From: JBBDWZ01 sp050732575
GTDB lineage: Bacteria > Gemmatimonadota > Gemmatimonadetes > Longimicrobiales > RSA9
Direction of reading: 5' to 3'
Assembly (NCBI GenBank): GCA_050732575.1
Contig: JBOHRF010000028.1
Span: 1-31,767 of the forward strand
DNA: 31,767 nt
Shown here piece by piece: positions 1 through 9,035 of the stretch. The number at the start of each line of letters is the position of its first letter. The stretch's first letter is position 1. Under the pieces are notes generated by a model, which saw nothing but the letters and a program-made list of their open reading frames with translations, was not told the DNA's origin and did not search any database. A program made the translations under genes and the position numbers.

Positions 1-948
1 AATCACATTCTGGGTGCGACCGTTGTACTCTCTGATGGTGAAGTAGTGGAGCTGGGGCCGCGCCATGGTGAGACCATCGGCTATGACCTGTTGGGCCTGT
101 TCGTGGGTAGTGAAGGCACGTTCGGCATTGCCACCGAGATTGATGTGCGTCTCACGCGTCTGCCCAGCACCGTGGAAACACTGGTCGCACTCTTCGATGA
201 GTTGGATGATGCGAGTCGTTGTGTCTCGGCCGTCATTGCCAACGGTTTGCTGCCGGCGGCTCTCGAGATGGTGGACCGCGAAGCGATTCTGGCGGTGGAG
301 GCCAGTGTATATGCCGCAGGTGTGCCCACCGACATTGAAGCGTTGCTCATCATCGAGTTCGACGGGATTGGCGCGGGCGCGGACGCGGACGCGGCGCGCG
401 CGGCCGCCGTCTGCCAGGCGCACGGCGCCCGTGAAGTGCGTCGCGCTGCCAATGAGACCGAACGGCAGCGCATGTGGCATGCGCGCAAAAAGGCGTACGG
501 CGCCATGGGCAGGCTGGCGCCCGACGTTCTGGTACAGGATGCGGTGGTGCCGCGCAGCCGGCTGCCCGCTGTGCTGCGTCAGGTGTACGACATCGCGCAT
601 CATTACGAGCTCAAGCTTTGCAACATGTTTCATGCGGGCGATGGCAATCTGCATCCAACCATCCTGTTCGATCGCCGGAACGAAGCGCAGGTGCACGCCG
701 TTGAGCGTGCCTCGCGCGAGATGATGCGGGTATGTGTCGATGCGGGGGGCACCATCACGGGCGAGCACGGCGTGGGTTTGGACAAGCGCGAATACATGGA
801 CCTCATCTTCAGTGCCGAAGAGATGGACGTCATGTGTGCCGTGCGTCGGGTCTTCAATCCGCGTGGACTGGCCAACCCGGCCAAAGTGCTGCCCGTGCGC
901 ATGTGCCGGGAATGGGTCGGCCCGGCCACGCGGCGGGGCCATGCTTGA
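1..948 (+). CDS. glcD: Glycolate oxidase subunit GlcD, FAD-linked (5' partial)
   Basis: The reading frame is open from base 1, so the true start and roughly the first 160-170 residues lie outside the window; 315 residues remain. GlcD is the FAD-binding catalytic subunit that oxidises glycolate (or related 2-hydroxy acids) to glyoxylate in the GlcDEF complex. Visible are the end of the FAD-binding PCMH domain (GYDLLGLFVGSEGTFGI) and the FAD-oxidase C-terminal domain with the family signatures HAGDGNLHP and GGTITGEHGVG near the C terminus. The stop overlaps the ATG of glcE by 8 bp, which supports one operon with coupled translation. A related D-lactate or other 2-hydroxyacid dehydrogenase is possible from this subunit alone, but the glcE and glcF partners favour glycolate oxidase. 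Confidence 0.9.
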   Translation, partial: NHILGATVVLSDGEVVELGPRHGETIGYDLLGLFVGSEGTFGIATEIDVRLTRLPSTVETLVALFDELDDASRCVSAVIANGLLPAALEMVDREAILAVEASVYAAGVPTDIEALLIIEFDGIGAGADADAARAAAVCQAHGAREVRRAANETERQRMWHARKKAYGAMGRLAPDVLVQDAVVPRSRLPAVLRQVYDIAHHYELKLCNMFHAGDGNLHPTILFDRRNEAQVHAVERASREMMRVCVDAGGTITGEHGVGLDKREYMDLIFSAEEMDVMCAVRRVFNPRGLANPAKVLPVRMCREWVGPATRRGHA

Positions 949-2197
949 TCAGCTGCGCACGTTGCTTGGTGATAGCGCGGTCCTGGCGGACGATCGATGC
1001 AAAACGTGGAGTGTAGGCGGCGTTGTCCCCCGCGCCGTGGTGACGCCAGCCAACGTGGAGCAGGTGGCGGGCGTGCTGCGCTGGGCCAGTTCCGCGCGCA
1101 TACCCATCGAGCCCGCCGGCGCAGGAACCTGGCTCAACGCAGGACGCCCACCGCACGTTGCACCCATCGTTCTGAGCACGCGCGGCCTGCAGCACATTGC
1201 CGAATACGAGCCCGCAGATCTGGTAGCATCCCTCGATGCGGGCGTGACGGTGAGCAATTTCCAGGAGGTAGCCAGTGCCCAGCGACAATTCCTGGCACTG
1301 GATGCTCCCGCGCACCGCGCGGCCACGATGGGCGCGCTGGTGGCCACGGCATCGGCCGGACCGTTGCGGCAAGCTTATGGCGCGCCGCGTGACCAGGTGC
1401 TCGGACTCCAGCTGGTGACCGGAGACGGCCGCGTGTTGAACCTGGGCGGCAAGGTCGTGAAGAACGTAGCCGGCTATGATCTCACACGATTGGTAGTAGG
1501 GAGTCGGGGCACTCTGGGTGTGATCACACGCGTTCACGTGCGGCTGCGGCCGCTGCCTGCACGCGATGCCACTTTCCAGTTCCAGGGACCGGCTCCGTCG
1601 CTGCTGGCATTGAGTGCGGCCGCTCAGCAAGCCGCATTGGAGCCGGCGGCCCTGGAACTCATCAGCGGAGCCGCTGCGCACGACTGCTCGTTGTATGTGC
1701 GCGTGCAGGGCAACGATCTGGCCGTGGAAGGTGCAGCGCTCGAATTGGCGCAAGTGGCCGGTGAAGCGCCGACCTTGCTCAGTGACGAAGATGGGCGCGC
1801 GGTCTGGCAGCGGCTGGCCGATGCCAGTGCCGGCGCACAGGTCAGCATCCGGTTGGCGGCACTGCCCAGCGCCGCGCTACACGTGTGGACAGCCGCTCTG
1901 CAGATTCACGCATCTCTGCAGCAGGCCCAGGTAGCGCTGCACGCTGGCCTCGGCATTGCCCGCGTGGATGGCGGCGCGCCTGTGGATACCGTTGAGTTTG
2001 GTCGCTCACTGGCCGAAGCGAAGCGCACGCTCGAGCGGCTGCGCGGTAGCGTGATCGTGGCCGTAGTGCCCCCCGAATTGAATGCAACGTTGCCACAATT
2101 CTCTGCGGGCATGGACACAGAACTGAGATTGATGCGCGAATTGAAGAAGGTGTTCGATCCTGAGAACATCCTGGCACCGGACCGATTCAGTGCTTGA
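941..2197 (+). CDS. glcE: Glycolate oxidase subunit GlcE, FAD-binding
   Basis: This 418-residue protein is the second flavoprotein subunit of glycolate oxidase. The ATG at 941 (MLDQLRTLLG) lies inside the end of glcD; an in-frame upstream extension to 734 would overlap glcD by more than 200 bp and is rejected. The FAD-binding PCMH fold is visible in the N-terminal half: the PAGAGTWLNAG segment near residue 50, a GALVATASAGP segment, and KVVKNVAGYDLTRLVVGSRGTLG-type residues around 175-195, which is the usual GlcE pattern. The C-terminal half is shorter and more divergent than in GlcD, as is normal for this subunit. Its stop is 6 bp from the glcF start, so the three genes should be made together. 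Confidence 0.9.
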   Translation: MLDQLRTLLGDSAVLADDRCKTWSVGGVVPRAVVTPANVEQVAGVLRWASSARIPIEPAGAGTWLNAGRPPHVAPIVLSTRGLQHIAEYEPADLVASLDAGVTVSNFQEVASAQRQFLALDAPAHRAATMGALVATASAGPLRQAYGAPRDQVLGLQLVTGDGRVLNLGGKVVKNVAGYDLTRLVVGSRGTLGVITRVHVRLRPLPARDATFQFQGPAPSLLALSAAAQQAALEPAALELISGAAAHDCSLYVRVQGNDLAVEGAALELAQVAGEAPTLLSDEDGRAVWQRLADASAGAQVSIRLAALPSAALHVWTAALQIHASLQQAQVALHAGLGIARVDGGAPVDTVEFGRSLAEAKRTLERLRGSVIVAVVPPELNATLPQFSAGMDTELRLMRELKKVFDPENILAPDRFSA

Positions 2198-2203
2198 GGA
2201 TTC

Positions 2204-3487
2204 ATGAGCACGTCCGAGCAAGCGCCTGAACTGAAGCAGTCAGTGGACAAGCTGCTGGCCTGCGTGCATTGCGGGTTTTGCCTGTCCGCCTGTCCCACCT
2301 ACACTCGACTGGGCGATGAATCCGATTCGCCGCGCGGCCGCATCTACCTCATGCGCGCCGTGATGGAAGGACGCTTGCCAGCCGACGATCCCGCCTTCGA
2401 CCTGCACATCGATCAATGTCTGGGTTGCCGGGCCTGTGAGCCCGTGTGCCCATCCGGTGTCGAATACGGCTTCCTGGTCGAACGCGCCCGCGCAACCCTG
2501 GCAAAGTCGGTGGGCATTAGCTGGCCCGCGCGTTTGTTGCTCTTCGCATTCGGCAACGACCTTGCGCGCTCCATTGTTTCCCCACTGAGTCGCTTGTTCC
2601 GTTGGACTGGACTGCCCCGGCTCCTGATACGCGCGCTGCCCGCGCGCCTGGGCCGCCTTCGATTTGCACTGGCCATGCTGGAGGCGACCAGACCGGTGCG
2701 ACTATCGCCGCGCGCAACCACCGGCTCCGCGCCGACCGCAAGGTCATCCCTACCTGAAATTCGGGTAGCCATGCTCGAAGGCTGTGTACAGGACGGGCTC
2801 TTTGGCCAGGTCAACGCGGCCACCACATTCGTGCTCGAGCGAAATGGCTGCACAGTAGTGCCGGCAGCTGGGCAGGGCTGTTGTGGTGCGCTGCACGCGC
2901 ATACGGGCGCGCTCGATCAGGCCCGCGCCCTGGCGCGCCGCAACATTGCCGCGTTCGAAGCCAGTCGAGCTGAGACGATTGTGGTCAATGCCGCTGGTTG
3001 TGGCGCGATGATGAAAGAGTACCATGAATTGCTGCGTGATGAGCCGGAATGGCGCGCGCGCGCGCATGCCTGCGCACTCAAAGTACGTGACATCTCGGAA
3101 TTCCTGGTCGCGCGCGGCCCCGTACCAGGCGCGCCCATCCGCGCTCGCGTAACCTATGATGCACCCTGCCATCTGCTGCATGGGCAGCGCATCACGCACG
3201 CGCCGCTGGACGTGCTGCGGGTCATTCCCGAACTCGATCTGGTGCCGCTGCCGCGGGCCGACGAATGTTGCGGTGGCGCGGGAATCTATGGACTGCTGCA
3301 CGAAGAATTGGGCGGGCGCATCCTGCGTGACAAAGTGGCGGCCGTGCGCAGCACAGGCGCCGATTTGGTGCTGACGCCCAACCCCGGGTGCATCATGCAA
3401 ATCGGGGCAGGACTGCTGCTAACCGATCAACACACACGGGCGCTGCACCCCATTGAACTCCTGGCCGAAAGTTATCGCACCTCATGA
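2204..3487 (+). CDS. glcF: Glycolate oxidase iron-sulfur subunit GlcF
   Basis: This 427-residue protein passes electrons from the GlcDE flavins toward the respiratory chain. Two 4Fe-4S ferredoxin motifs lie at the N terminus: C20-x2-C23-x2-C26-x3-C30-P and C72-x2-C75-x2-C78-x3-C82-P. The C-terminal half carries the paired cysteine-rich CCG domains of the GlcF/HdrB type (a GCCGALHAHTG segment and a DECCGGAGIYG segment). The length matches GlcF. The ATG at 2204 follows the glcE stop by 6 bp, and the stop overlaps the next gene by ATGA, which ties the peptidase to the operon. Confidence 0.93.
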   Translation: MSTSEQAPELKQSVDKLLACVHCGFCLSACPTYTRLGDESDSPRGRIYLMRAVMEGRLPADDPAFDLHIDQCLGCRACEPVCPSGVEYGFLVERARATLAKSVGISWPARLLLFAFGNDLARSIVSPLSRLFRWTGLPRLLIRALPARLGRLRFALAMLEATRPVRLSPRATTGSAPTARSSLPEIRVAMLEGCVQDGLFGQVNAATTFVLERNGCTVVPAAGQGCCGALHAHTGALDQARALARRNIAAFEASRAETIVVNAAGCGAMMKEYHELLRDEPEWRARAHACALKVRDISEFLVARGPVPGAPIRARVTYDAPCHLLHGQRITHAPLDVLRVIPELDLVPLPRADECCGGAGIYGLLHEELGGRILRDKVAAVRSTGADLVLTPNPGCIMQIGAGLLLTDQHTRALHPIELLAESYRTS

Positions 3488-4629
3488 CCAGTGATTCATC
3501 GTCGATCCAAGAGGTAGCCGACCCGGCAACAGCAGGCGGCTGGGCCCGCCTGCGCCGTTATGTAGAGCACGAGAGTCCAAGTGGTGACGTAGAGCGCTGT
3601 ACGGCCCTGGCCGAGCTCATCGCCGGCGATCTTCTGGAACTGGGCGCCGAGGTGTCACTGATCGATGCTGCGGGCATGGGCAAGCACGTCCAGGCCCGAT
3701 TCCCACATGCCGGTTCTGATCAACATTTGCTGGTACTCGGGCACCTGGACACCGTACACCCGGTTGGTACTCTGCAACGCCAGCCCTTCGCTGTATTGCC
3801 CGAGCGCGCAACCGGACCTGGCATTTTCGACATGAAAGCGGGCGTGGCCTTCATGATCGAAGCGATTGCCACAATGGTGCGCGAGTCCCGCCGGTCGCAC
3901 CGTCCCTTACGCGTCCTGGTCACCTGTGATGAGGAAGTTGGCTCACACACGGCACGGGCTGTGATCGAAGATATGGCGCGCGGCGCTCACGCCGTGCTCG
4001 TGCCGGAACCTTCCCTGCCTGGGGGCGGCGCAAAGACCTCACGCAAAGGCGTAGCAACATATCGATTGATCGTGCACGGGCGAGCAGCCCACGCAGGCAT
4101 TGAACCGGAGCGCGGCGTCAACGCCATAACCGAGCTAGTGCACCAGGTTCTGGCCGCGCACGCGCTTGCTGACGCACAGCTGGGCACGCAAGTAATGGCC
4201 AGCACCATTCATGGCGGTACCGCGTCCAACGTTGTACCTGCCGAAGCCGTGGCATCGATCGACATTCGCTACGCGAATATGGCCGAGGGCGATCGTGTCC
4301 GCCGGGAACTAGTAGCACTCGCACCCATCGACCCGCGCGCTCGTCTGGAAGTGCAACAGGTCGACGCCCGCCCGCCACTGGAGCGGACGGCGGGTGTTAT
4401 TGCACTGTATCAGCAGGCGCGCAGCATGGCCGCCAAGATAGGGCACGATCTGGCGGAAGGCGGCACAGGCGGCGGCAGTGATGGTTGTCTCACGGCAGCA
4501 CTTGGTATCCCCACGCTGGATGGTCTGGGGCCGCAGGGGGGCGGCGCACACTCGGTCGACGAACACATTCGCACCGATGACGTTTCGTTCCGCATTGCGC
4601 TCTATACTGCGCTGCTCGAACAACTGTGA
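3484..4629 (+). CDS. M20 family zinc metallopeptidase (carboxypeptidase G2-like)
   Basis: This 381-residue enzyme belongs to the M20/ArgE/DapE/CPG2 family of cytosolic di-zinc amidohydrolases, which cleave terminal amino acids or N-acyl groups. Metal-site signatures are visible: GHLDTVHP with H87 and D89, the bridging Asp in GIFDMKAG (D116), the CDEEVGS pair (E150/E151) and the late GGGSDGCLTA...GPQGGGAHSVDE block carrying the last metal histidine. A dimerisation domain lies between them (GRAAHAGIEPERG). There is no signal peptide. It overlaps glcF by 4 bp and the downstream acyltransferase by 4 bp. The substrate is not evident; the neighbouring GNAT gene suggests N-acyl amino acids, which is inference. 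Confidence 0.85.
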   Translation: MTSDSSSIQEVADPATAGGWARLRRYVEHESPSGDVERCTALAELIAGDLLELGAEVSLIDAAGMGKHVQARFPHAGSDQHLLVLGHLDTVHPVGTLQRQPFAVLPERATGPGIFDMKAGVAFMIEAIATMVRESRRSHRPLRVLVTCDEEVGSHTARAVIEDMARGAHAVLVPEPSLPGGGAKTSRKGVATYRLIVHGRAAHAGIEPERGVNAITELVHQVLAAHALADAQLGTQVMASTIHGGTASNVVPAEAVASIDIRYANMAEGDRVRRELVALAPIDPRARLEVQQVDARPPLERTAGVIALYQQARSMAAKIGHDLAEGGTGGGSDGCLTAALGIPTLDGLGPQGGGAHSVDEHIRTDDVSFRIALYTALLEQL

Positions 4630-5468
4630 GGGCACCCGGTCACAATAGCGTTCGCGAGTTCGAGGAACTGGCAGATTACCAGGCTTGTTTGGAATTGCAG
4701 CGCCTCACCTGGGGTGACAACTTCGACGAGTTGGTGCCTGCTACCGTCATCAAGCTTGCCCAGCGCCTGGGTGGTATTGCCGCTGGTGCATTCGATGCGA
4801 GCGGACGATTGCTCGGGTTCGTCTTTGGCATGACCGGCCCGGCCGATGGCTCGATCGTTCACTGGTCGGACATGATGGCCGTGCATCCCGACTTTCGTAA
4901 TCAGGGCATTGGTGAAGCACTCAAACGTTATCAGCGGGACCGAATGCTCGGGCAAAACGTTCAGCGCATGCACTGGACGTTCGATCCGCTCGAAGCCCGC
5001 AATGCACAAGTCAATTTTGCCCGGCTGGGTGCAATAGCGCGTGAGTACGTGCGCGATCTCTACGGCGGTTCCACCTCGCCGCTACACGCAGGTATTGGTA
5101 CGGATCGACTCATTGTGACCTGGCAACTCGATAGCAAGCGCGTTGCGGACCGGTTGGCGAAAGGCGGGGCACCTTTCGACAGGCAGGCCCGGTCCGCTAC
5201 CGAACAGGTCATTCCGGTCCAGCTGCATGGGGGCGTGCCGATGAGTGGGCCACCGCGGCTCGATCTGACAAGTGACGCAGTGCGCATCTCGATTCCATCC
5301 GATATCCAGACGCTAAAGCGCGCGGATCCGGGGCTGGCCAGGCAGTGGCGGCAGCACACGCGGGCGGGCTTCGAGCACTACCTTGCTCAGGACTACTGGG
5401 TTATGGAATTCGAGAAGGGGTCAGAGTGTGGCAGCTACGTCTTGGGACGGCGGCCCTTGCTTGCGTAG
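4626..5468 (+). CDS. GNAT superfamily acyltransferase, COG3375-like
   Basis: This 280-residue protein starts with GTG, overlapping the peptidase stop as GTGA. The N-terminal half is a GNAT fold: a beta-strand pair (GGIAAGAFDASGRLLGFVFG), then the acetyl-CoA loop region MMAVHPDFRNQGIGEALK, in which the R/Q-x-x-G-x-G/A-type pyrophosphate loop reads RNQGIG. WTFDPLEARNAQVNFARLG and YGGSTSPLHAG segments follow, as in predicted acetyltransferases of COG3375. The C-terminal 100 residues have no motif I recognise. Its 3' end overlaps the convergent diguanylate cyclase gene by 34 bp. The acyl acceptor is unknown; the pairing with an M20 hydrolase is compatible with an N-acyl amino acid cycle. Confidence 0.75.
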   Translation: MRAPGHNSVREFEELADYQACLELQRLTWGDNFDELVPATVIKLAQRLGGIAAGAFDASGRLLGFVFGMTGPADGSIVHWSDMMAVHPDFRNQGIGEALKRYQRDRMLGQNVQRMHWTFDPLEARNAQVNFARLGAIAREYVRDLYGGSTSPLHAGIGTDRLIVTWQLDSKRVADRLAKGGAPFDRQARSATEQVIPVQLHGGVPMSGPPRLDLTSDAVRISIPSDIQTLKRADPGLARQWRQHTRAGFEHYLAQDYWVMEFEKGSECGSYVLGRRPLLA

Positions 5469-7324
5469 AGGGCGAGGTCCGCGGCCGCCAGCAGGTGCGC
5501 GGGATTGGTCATCTCGGCTGTGTACTCCGCTATGCCTGCCGAAACGGTCAGGTCCCCGAATCCAAGGTTAGCCATGGCCCCACCGAACCGCTCACGTACG
5601 CGTTGGACGAGGATCTGTGCGCCCAGTGCGTCAGTGTCGGTCAGGAGGGCAACGAATTCGTCACCACCATAACGTCCGGCCGGATTCATGGCCCGCGTTT
5701 CGGCGGCCAGTGCCTCACCCAGGGCGCGCAATACCTGATCGCCGGCCAGATGACCAAAGCGATCGTTGTAGTCCTTGAATCGATTCAGGTCAAACATCAC
5801 GGCAACCAGAGGGCGACCGCGACGAGCCGCGGCAAATTCACGGCCCAGATCACGGTCCAGCTGGCGACGGTTCGACAGGCCGGTCAACGGGTCGGTCAAT
5901 GATAGCGCGTGGACTTGCTCGAACAGCTGCGCGTTCTGAATGGCCAGCGCGGCCTGATCGGCCAACGCGCCCAACAGCTCCAATTCCGCGGGCGAAAATA
6001 CGGTCGACCGGACGCAGCAGAGCGCACCCATCGCGTCACCGCGGCAATTCAAGGGCGCCATGGCAAATGGCGCATGACCGGTGAGATCGAGCTCCTGAGC
6101 GCTCACCGCACTCTCATATTTCGGACTGATCAGACCCCGTGGCTCGCCACTGGCAATAATGCGTCCGGCAAAACTGCCTTCCAGCGGAAAACACCGTTTG
6201 CCATTGGCGGCCGGAAGTCCGGCCGACGACTGCAGCTCGATAGCCTGGCCGCCGTCGACCAGGATCAGAATCCCCGCACCATGCGCATTCAATGAGTTAC
6301 AGGTCAATCGCGTCACGGTTGCGAACGTGGACTCCAGATCGGTCACGCCCGCCAGCGCACTGCCGATCTCGATCAAGGCATGGCTTTGCGCCAACTGATG
6401 TTGCGCATCAGTCTGGCTGTGCGTGGTGTGCAGCAGATGCGCCACGCGTACGGCCAGCAGCAGCGCAAGACTCGACACGGCCAGCAGCGTCGGTGTTCGC
6501 AACGGAGGATGGATGGCGGCGTGCACAAGTATCAACGCCATGAGCAGACCAGCGGCCGGTACCATCATCTGTCGGTTGTGCCAGCCCCGTCGCAGCACCA
6601 GCGATGCGTCTGGCTGGAGTGCAGCACTGGACAGCAACAACCAGGCGGCGACTGCGCCCAGAGACAAGGCAACCGAGCCGTTACAACAGGCAATGCCCTT
6701 GAAAGAAAAGGGCAAGGCAGCAATGCCCAGGCTCAATGCCGCGATGGCAAGGGAACGGTTTGCGCCACCGCGGCCATCCATACCGCGCAACAAGCCAAAG
6801 GCCAATGCGCTGAGCAGGGCGACCGAGGAAACCAGGGCAGGCAGAGGCAAGGTCAATGGACTGGAGCCGACAGACGTCGGCGACTGGAAGTGGAGCGCAA
6901 GGCTGACTGCGGCACCCACAACCAGCGCGGTTTCCAGCCACGATTCTACGGGAGGCACACGCTCCCGGTCGTGCAGCCTGGCACCAATGCCCACGGCGAA
7001 CGTGGAATAAGAAAGCGCGAGCAGCCAGCTGGCCGGTTCTGAGATGCCGGCGCTGACCAGCGCGTAGCCCACCACAGCCAGCAGGCCACACAGCGTTAAC
7101 CAGCGCCAGGCCCAGGAATCACGCGGTGAGTTCCAGGTGCGCCGGACGCTGGCGACGGTTGCGATCAGCGCCGCAACGAGCAACGTCAGGTTGCCCACGC
7201 GCAAGCCCAGCTCGGCATTTCGTCCGGCTCCGACTATCGCAATGGCGGCCACGACAAAGCCGACCGCCAACGGCAACCCCATCTGCAGTTCGTGTCTCCC
7301 GGCCGCGGCGCCAGGTGCCTTCAT
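5435..7324 (-). CDS. Membrane-anchored GAF-GGDEF diguanylate cyclase
   Basis: This 629-residue protein would make cyclic di-GMP from two GTP. Residues about 15-300 form an integral membrane region of some eight to ten hydrophobic segments. A GAF sensor domain (about 315-465, with the LVDGGQAIELQSSAG and GALCCV strands) follows, and then a GGDEF domain (about 475-629). The catalytic loop is intact (RYGGDEF, GGDEF at 553-557), and the FDLNRFKDYND metal/GTP motif (FD at 511-512) is present. The inhibitory I-site RxxD five residues before GGDEF reads RAMN (544-547), so product inhibition may be lost. No EAL domain is present. The start at 7324 has no clear ribosome-binding site; an ATG 14 codons later is an alternative. 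Signal sensed by the membrane/GAF part: unknown. Confidence 0.92.
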   Translation of the reverse strand: MKAPGAAAGRHELQMGLPLAVGFVVAAIAIVGAGRNAELGLRVGNLTLLVAALIATVASVRRTWNSPRDSWAWRWLTLCGLLAVVGYALVSAGISEPASWLLALSYSTFAVGIGARLHDRERVPPVESWLETALVVGAAVSLALHFQSPTSVGSSPLTLPLPALVSSVALLSALAFGLLRGMDGRGGANRSLAIAALSLGIAALPFSFKGIACCNGSVALSLGAVAAWLLLSSAALQPDASLVLRRGWHNRQMMVPAAGLLMALILVHAAIHPPLRTPTLLAVSSLALLLAVRVAHLLHTTHSQTDAQHQLAQSHALIEIGSALAGVTDLESTFATVTRLTCNSLNAHGAGILILVDGGQAIELQSSAGLPAANGKRCFPLEGSFAGRIIASGEPRGLISPKYESAVSAQELDLTGHAPFAMAPLNCRGDAMGALCCVRSTVFSPAELELLGALADQAALAIQNAQLFEQVHALSLTDPLTGLSNRRQLDRDLGREFAAARRGRPLVAVMFDLNRFKDYNDRFGHLAGDQVLRALGEALAAETRAMNPAGRYGGDEFVALLTDTDALGAQILVQRVRERFGGAMANLGFGDLTVSAGIAEYTAEMTNPAHLLAAADLALYASKGRRPKT

Positions 7325-7422
7325 ACCATTCGCCCGCTCGATGGGCTCGTGATTGTTTGGGGAGGTTGCCGCGAAACTTAAAGAGACCTTAACGGAGCTT
7401 CAAGCTTTTCCGCACCGCGGGC

Positions 7423-8916
7423 TTACTGCACAAACCGCAGTAGTGTGGACCACAACTTCTGGACGTGCTCTTCCGTCGTGCCCCGATTCCCAATGGCCAC
7501 TCTCAATACGAATCGCCCATGCACGCGCGTGTGGGAGAGGAAGAATTGGCCACTCGCATTGATGCGATCGAGAAGCTCCTGATTGTGCCGGTCCAGCAGC
7601 GCTTCAGAAGCAGCAGCGGGTGACAGGTGGCGGAACAGAACTACCGATAACGGCGCGGGCGCCGGTCGCTCGAACTGGGGGTGATCATCAATCCAACTGG
7701 CCAACAGCCGCGCAATGCGGATGTGTTCGCGCACCATGGCGCGCACGCCTTCCGCACCATAGCTGCGCAGCACAAACCACAATTTGAGTGCACGGAAGCG
7801 GCGGCCTAGCGAGATGCCGTAGTCCATGAGGTTGCGCGCCGAGCTGGATTCGGGAGTGGTCAGGTATTCGGGCGTCAGGCTGAATGCAGCGCGCAGCAAT
7901 TCGGGCCGGCGCGTGTAGAGCACGGAGCAATCCATGGGTACCAGCAGCCACTTGTGCGGATTCACTACCAGAGAATCGGCCCGTTCGGCACCCGCCAGGA
8001 TCCAGCGCATCTCGGGCAGAACGGCCGCACTTCCTCCGTAAGCGGCGTCCACGTGAAGCCAGATGCCGTGTTCGGCGCAGATCGCGCCCAGTTCGGAGAC
8101 CGGGTCGATGGCTGTAGTGGATGTTGTACCGACCGTCCCGACCACGGCCATTGGGCGGATGCCTTGCGCCCGGTCTTCACGGATGGCGTTGCGCAGTGCG
8201 CTCGAGTCCATCTCGAAGTTGGAGTTGGAGGCGATCCTGCGCACACCGCGCAGGCCCAGCCCCAGCGTGATGGCAGCTTTGTCCACGCTGGAGTGAGCTT
8301 CTTCCGAGCAATAGACACGCAATTGCGGCTTGTCGCTCAGCCCATCCTGTCGCAATCGCAGGTCGGCACACTGCTCGCGAGCCGCAGCCAATGCATATAA
8401 GGTGCTGGACGAGGCCGTGTCGTTGATGATTCCGACAAAGCCGGCAGGCAGGCCGAGCAGTTGTCGCAACCAGTCAGTGGTAACTTCCTCGAGCTCGGTC
8501 GCGGCCGGGCCGGTGCGCCACACCATGGCATTCACGTTCAGCGCGGCCGTCAGCAACTCGGCAAGGACGCCCGGTGGTGAGCCAGTATTGGCGAAATAGG
8601 CAAGAAAGCCTGGATGATTCCAGTGCGTGGTGTTGGGCAGGATAAGGCGGTGAAAGTCTTGAATACAGCGGTCCAACGGTTCTGGTTGCTCGGGTGGCGC
8701 CGTCGGGAGAGCCGCGCGAACATCACCGGGGTGTGTAGCCGGAAGTACCGCATACACGGCCGGATTGGCCAGATAGGACGCAACCCAGTCAATCAGCTCG
8801 TGACCGAGGCTTCGGAATTGTTCAGTCTCGGTATCCTGACCCACGCCATCGTTGATTGGCGCATGCAGATCCAACCCGGATTCGTTTGCGGCCGCCATAT
8901 CCCTGGTTCGCTTCAC
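7423..8916 (-). CDS. Group II PLP-dependent amino acid decarboxylase (aromatic-L-amino-acid decarboxylase-like)
   Basis: This 497-residue cytosolic enzyme removes the alpha-carboxyl group of an amino acid, giving an amine. The PLP-binding lysine is K322 in VNPHKWLL, and the cofactor-binding Asp is D290 in LHVDAAYGGSA. Group II landmarks HWNHPGFLAYFAN (about 98-110), a TASSSTLYAL segment and SEEAHSSVDKAA (204-215) match the DOPA/tryptophan/tyrosine decarboxylase branch rather than glutamate decarboxylase. The substrate cannot be fixed from sequence. A downstream Met at codon 7 is an alternative start. It lies 98 bp upstream of the diguanylate cyclase on the same strand, so co-transcription is possible. 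Confidence 0.87.
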   Translation of the reverse strand: MKRTRDMAAANESGLDLHAPINDGVGQDTETEQFRSLGHELIDWVASYLANPAVYAVLPATHPGDVRAALPTAPPEQPEPLDRCIQDFHRLILPNTTHWNHPGFLAYFANTGSPPGVLAELLTAALNVNAMVWRTGPAATELEEVTTDWLRQLLGLPAGFVGIINDTASSSTLYALAAAREQCADLRLRQDGLSDKPQLRVYCSEEAHSSVDKAAITLGLGLRGVRRIASNSNFEMDSSALRNAIREDRAQGIRPMAVVGTVGTTSTTAIDPVSELGAICAEHGIWLHVDAAYGGSAAVLPEMRWILAGAERADSLVVNPHKWLLVPMDCSVLYTRRPELLRAAFSLTPEYLTTPESSSARNLMDYGISLGRRFRALKLWFVLRSYGAEGVRAMVREHIRIARLLASWIDDHPQFERPAPAPLSVVLFRHLSPAAASEALLDRHNQELLDRINASGQFFLSHTRVHGRFVLRVAIGNRGTTEEHVQKLWSTLLRFVQ

Positions 8917-9035
8917 TGATTTGTCTGGACAGAGGTGGGGTTCGGCCTAACCTACGGTCCGGAACAGATGGTTGTCCATCAGCAGGGAATTACCTGATTT
9001 GGCTGCTTGCCCGGGTCTTGCATAACGTGCCAGCC
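8917..9035 (+). promoter_or_regulatory. Possible structured leader/attenuator upstream of dacB
   Basis: No ORF is supported in this stretch between two divergent genes. It contains a perfect 5-bp hairpin (GATGG-TTGT-CCATC, 8967-8980) and a 7-nt segment AGCAGGG (8981-8987). That segment is exactly complementary to the 5' arm of the following terminator (9035-9041), giving a candidate antiterminator pairing. GGCTG (9001-9005) can pair with CAGCC (9031-9035). It matches no riboswitch, tRNA or SRP RNA consensus I know. It must also hold the promoters for dacB (+) and the decarboxylase (-). Confidence 0.3.

Noticed and set aside
854..1753. 299-codon minus-strand ORF
   Set aside because: It lies antisense to glcE, is rich in Arg/His/Gln/Cys as expected of a shadow frame in GC-rich DNA, and has no domain.
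8930..9035. tRNA, tmRNA or SRP RNA gene before the terminator
   Set aside because: GGTTCGGCC and GGTCCGGAA looked suggestive, but no cloverleaf, T-loop with acceptor stem, or SRP GGAAGC... core could be built.
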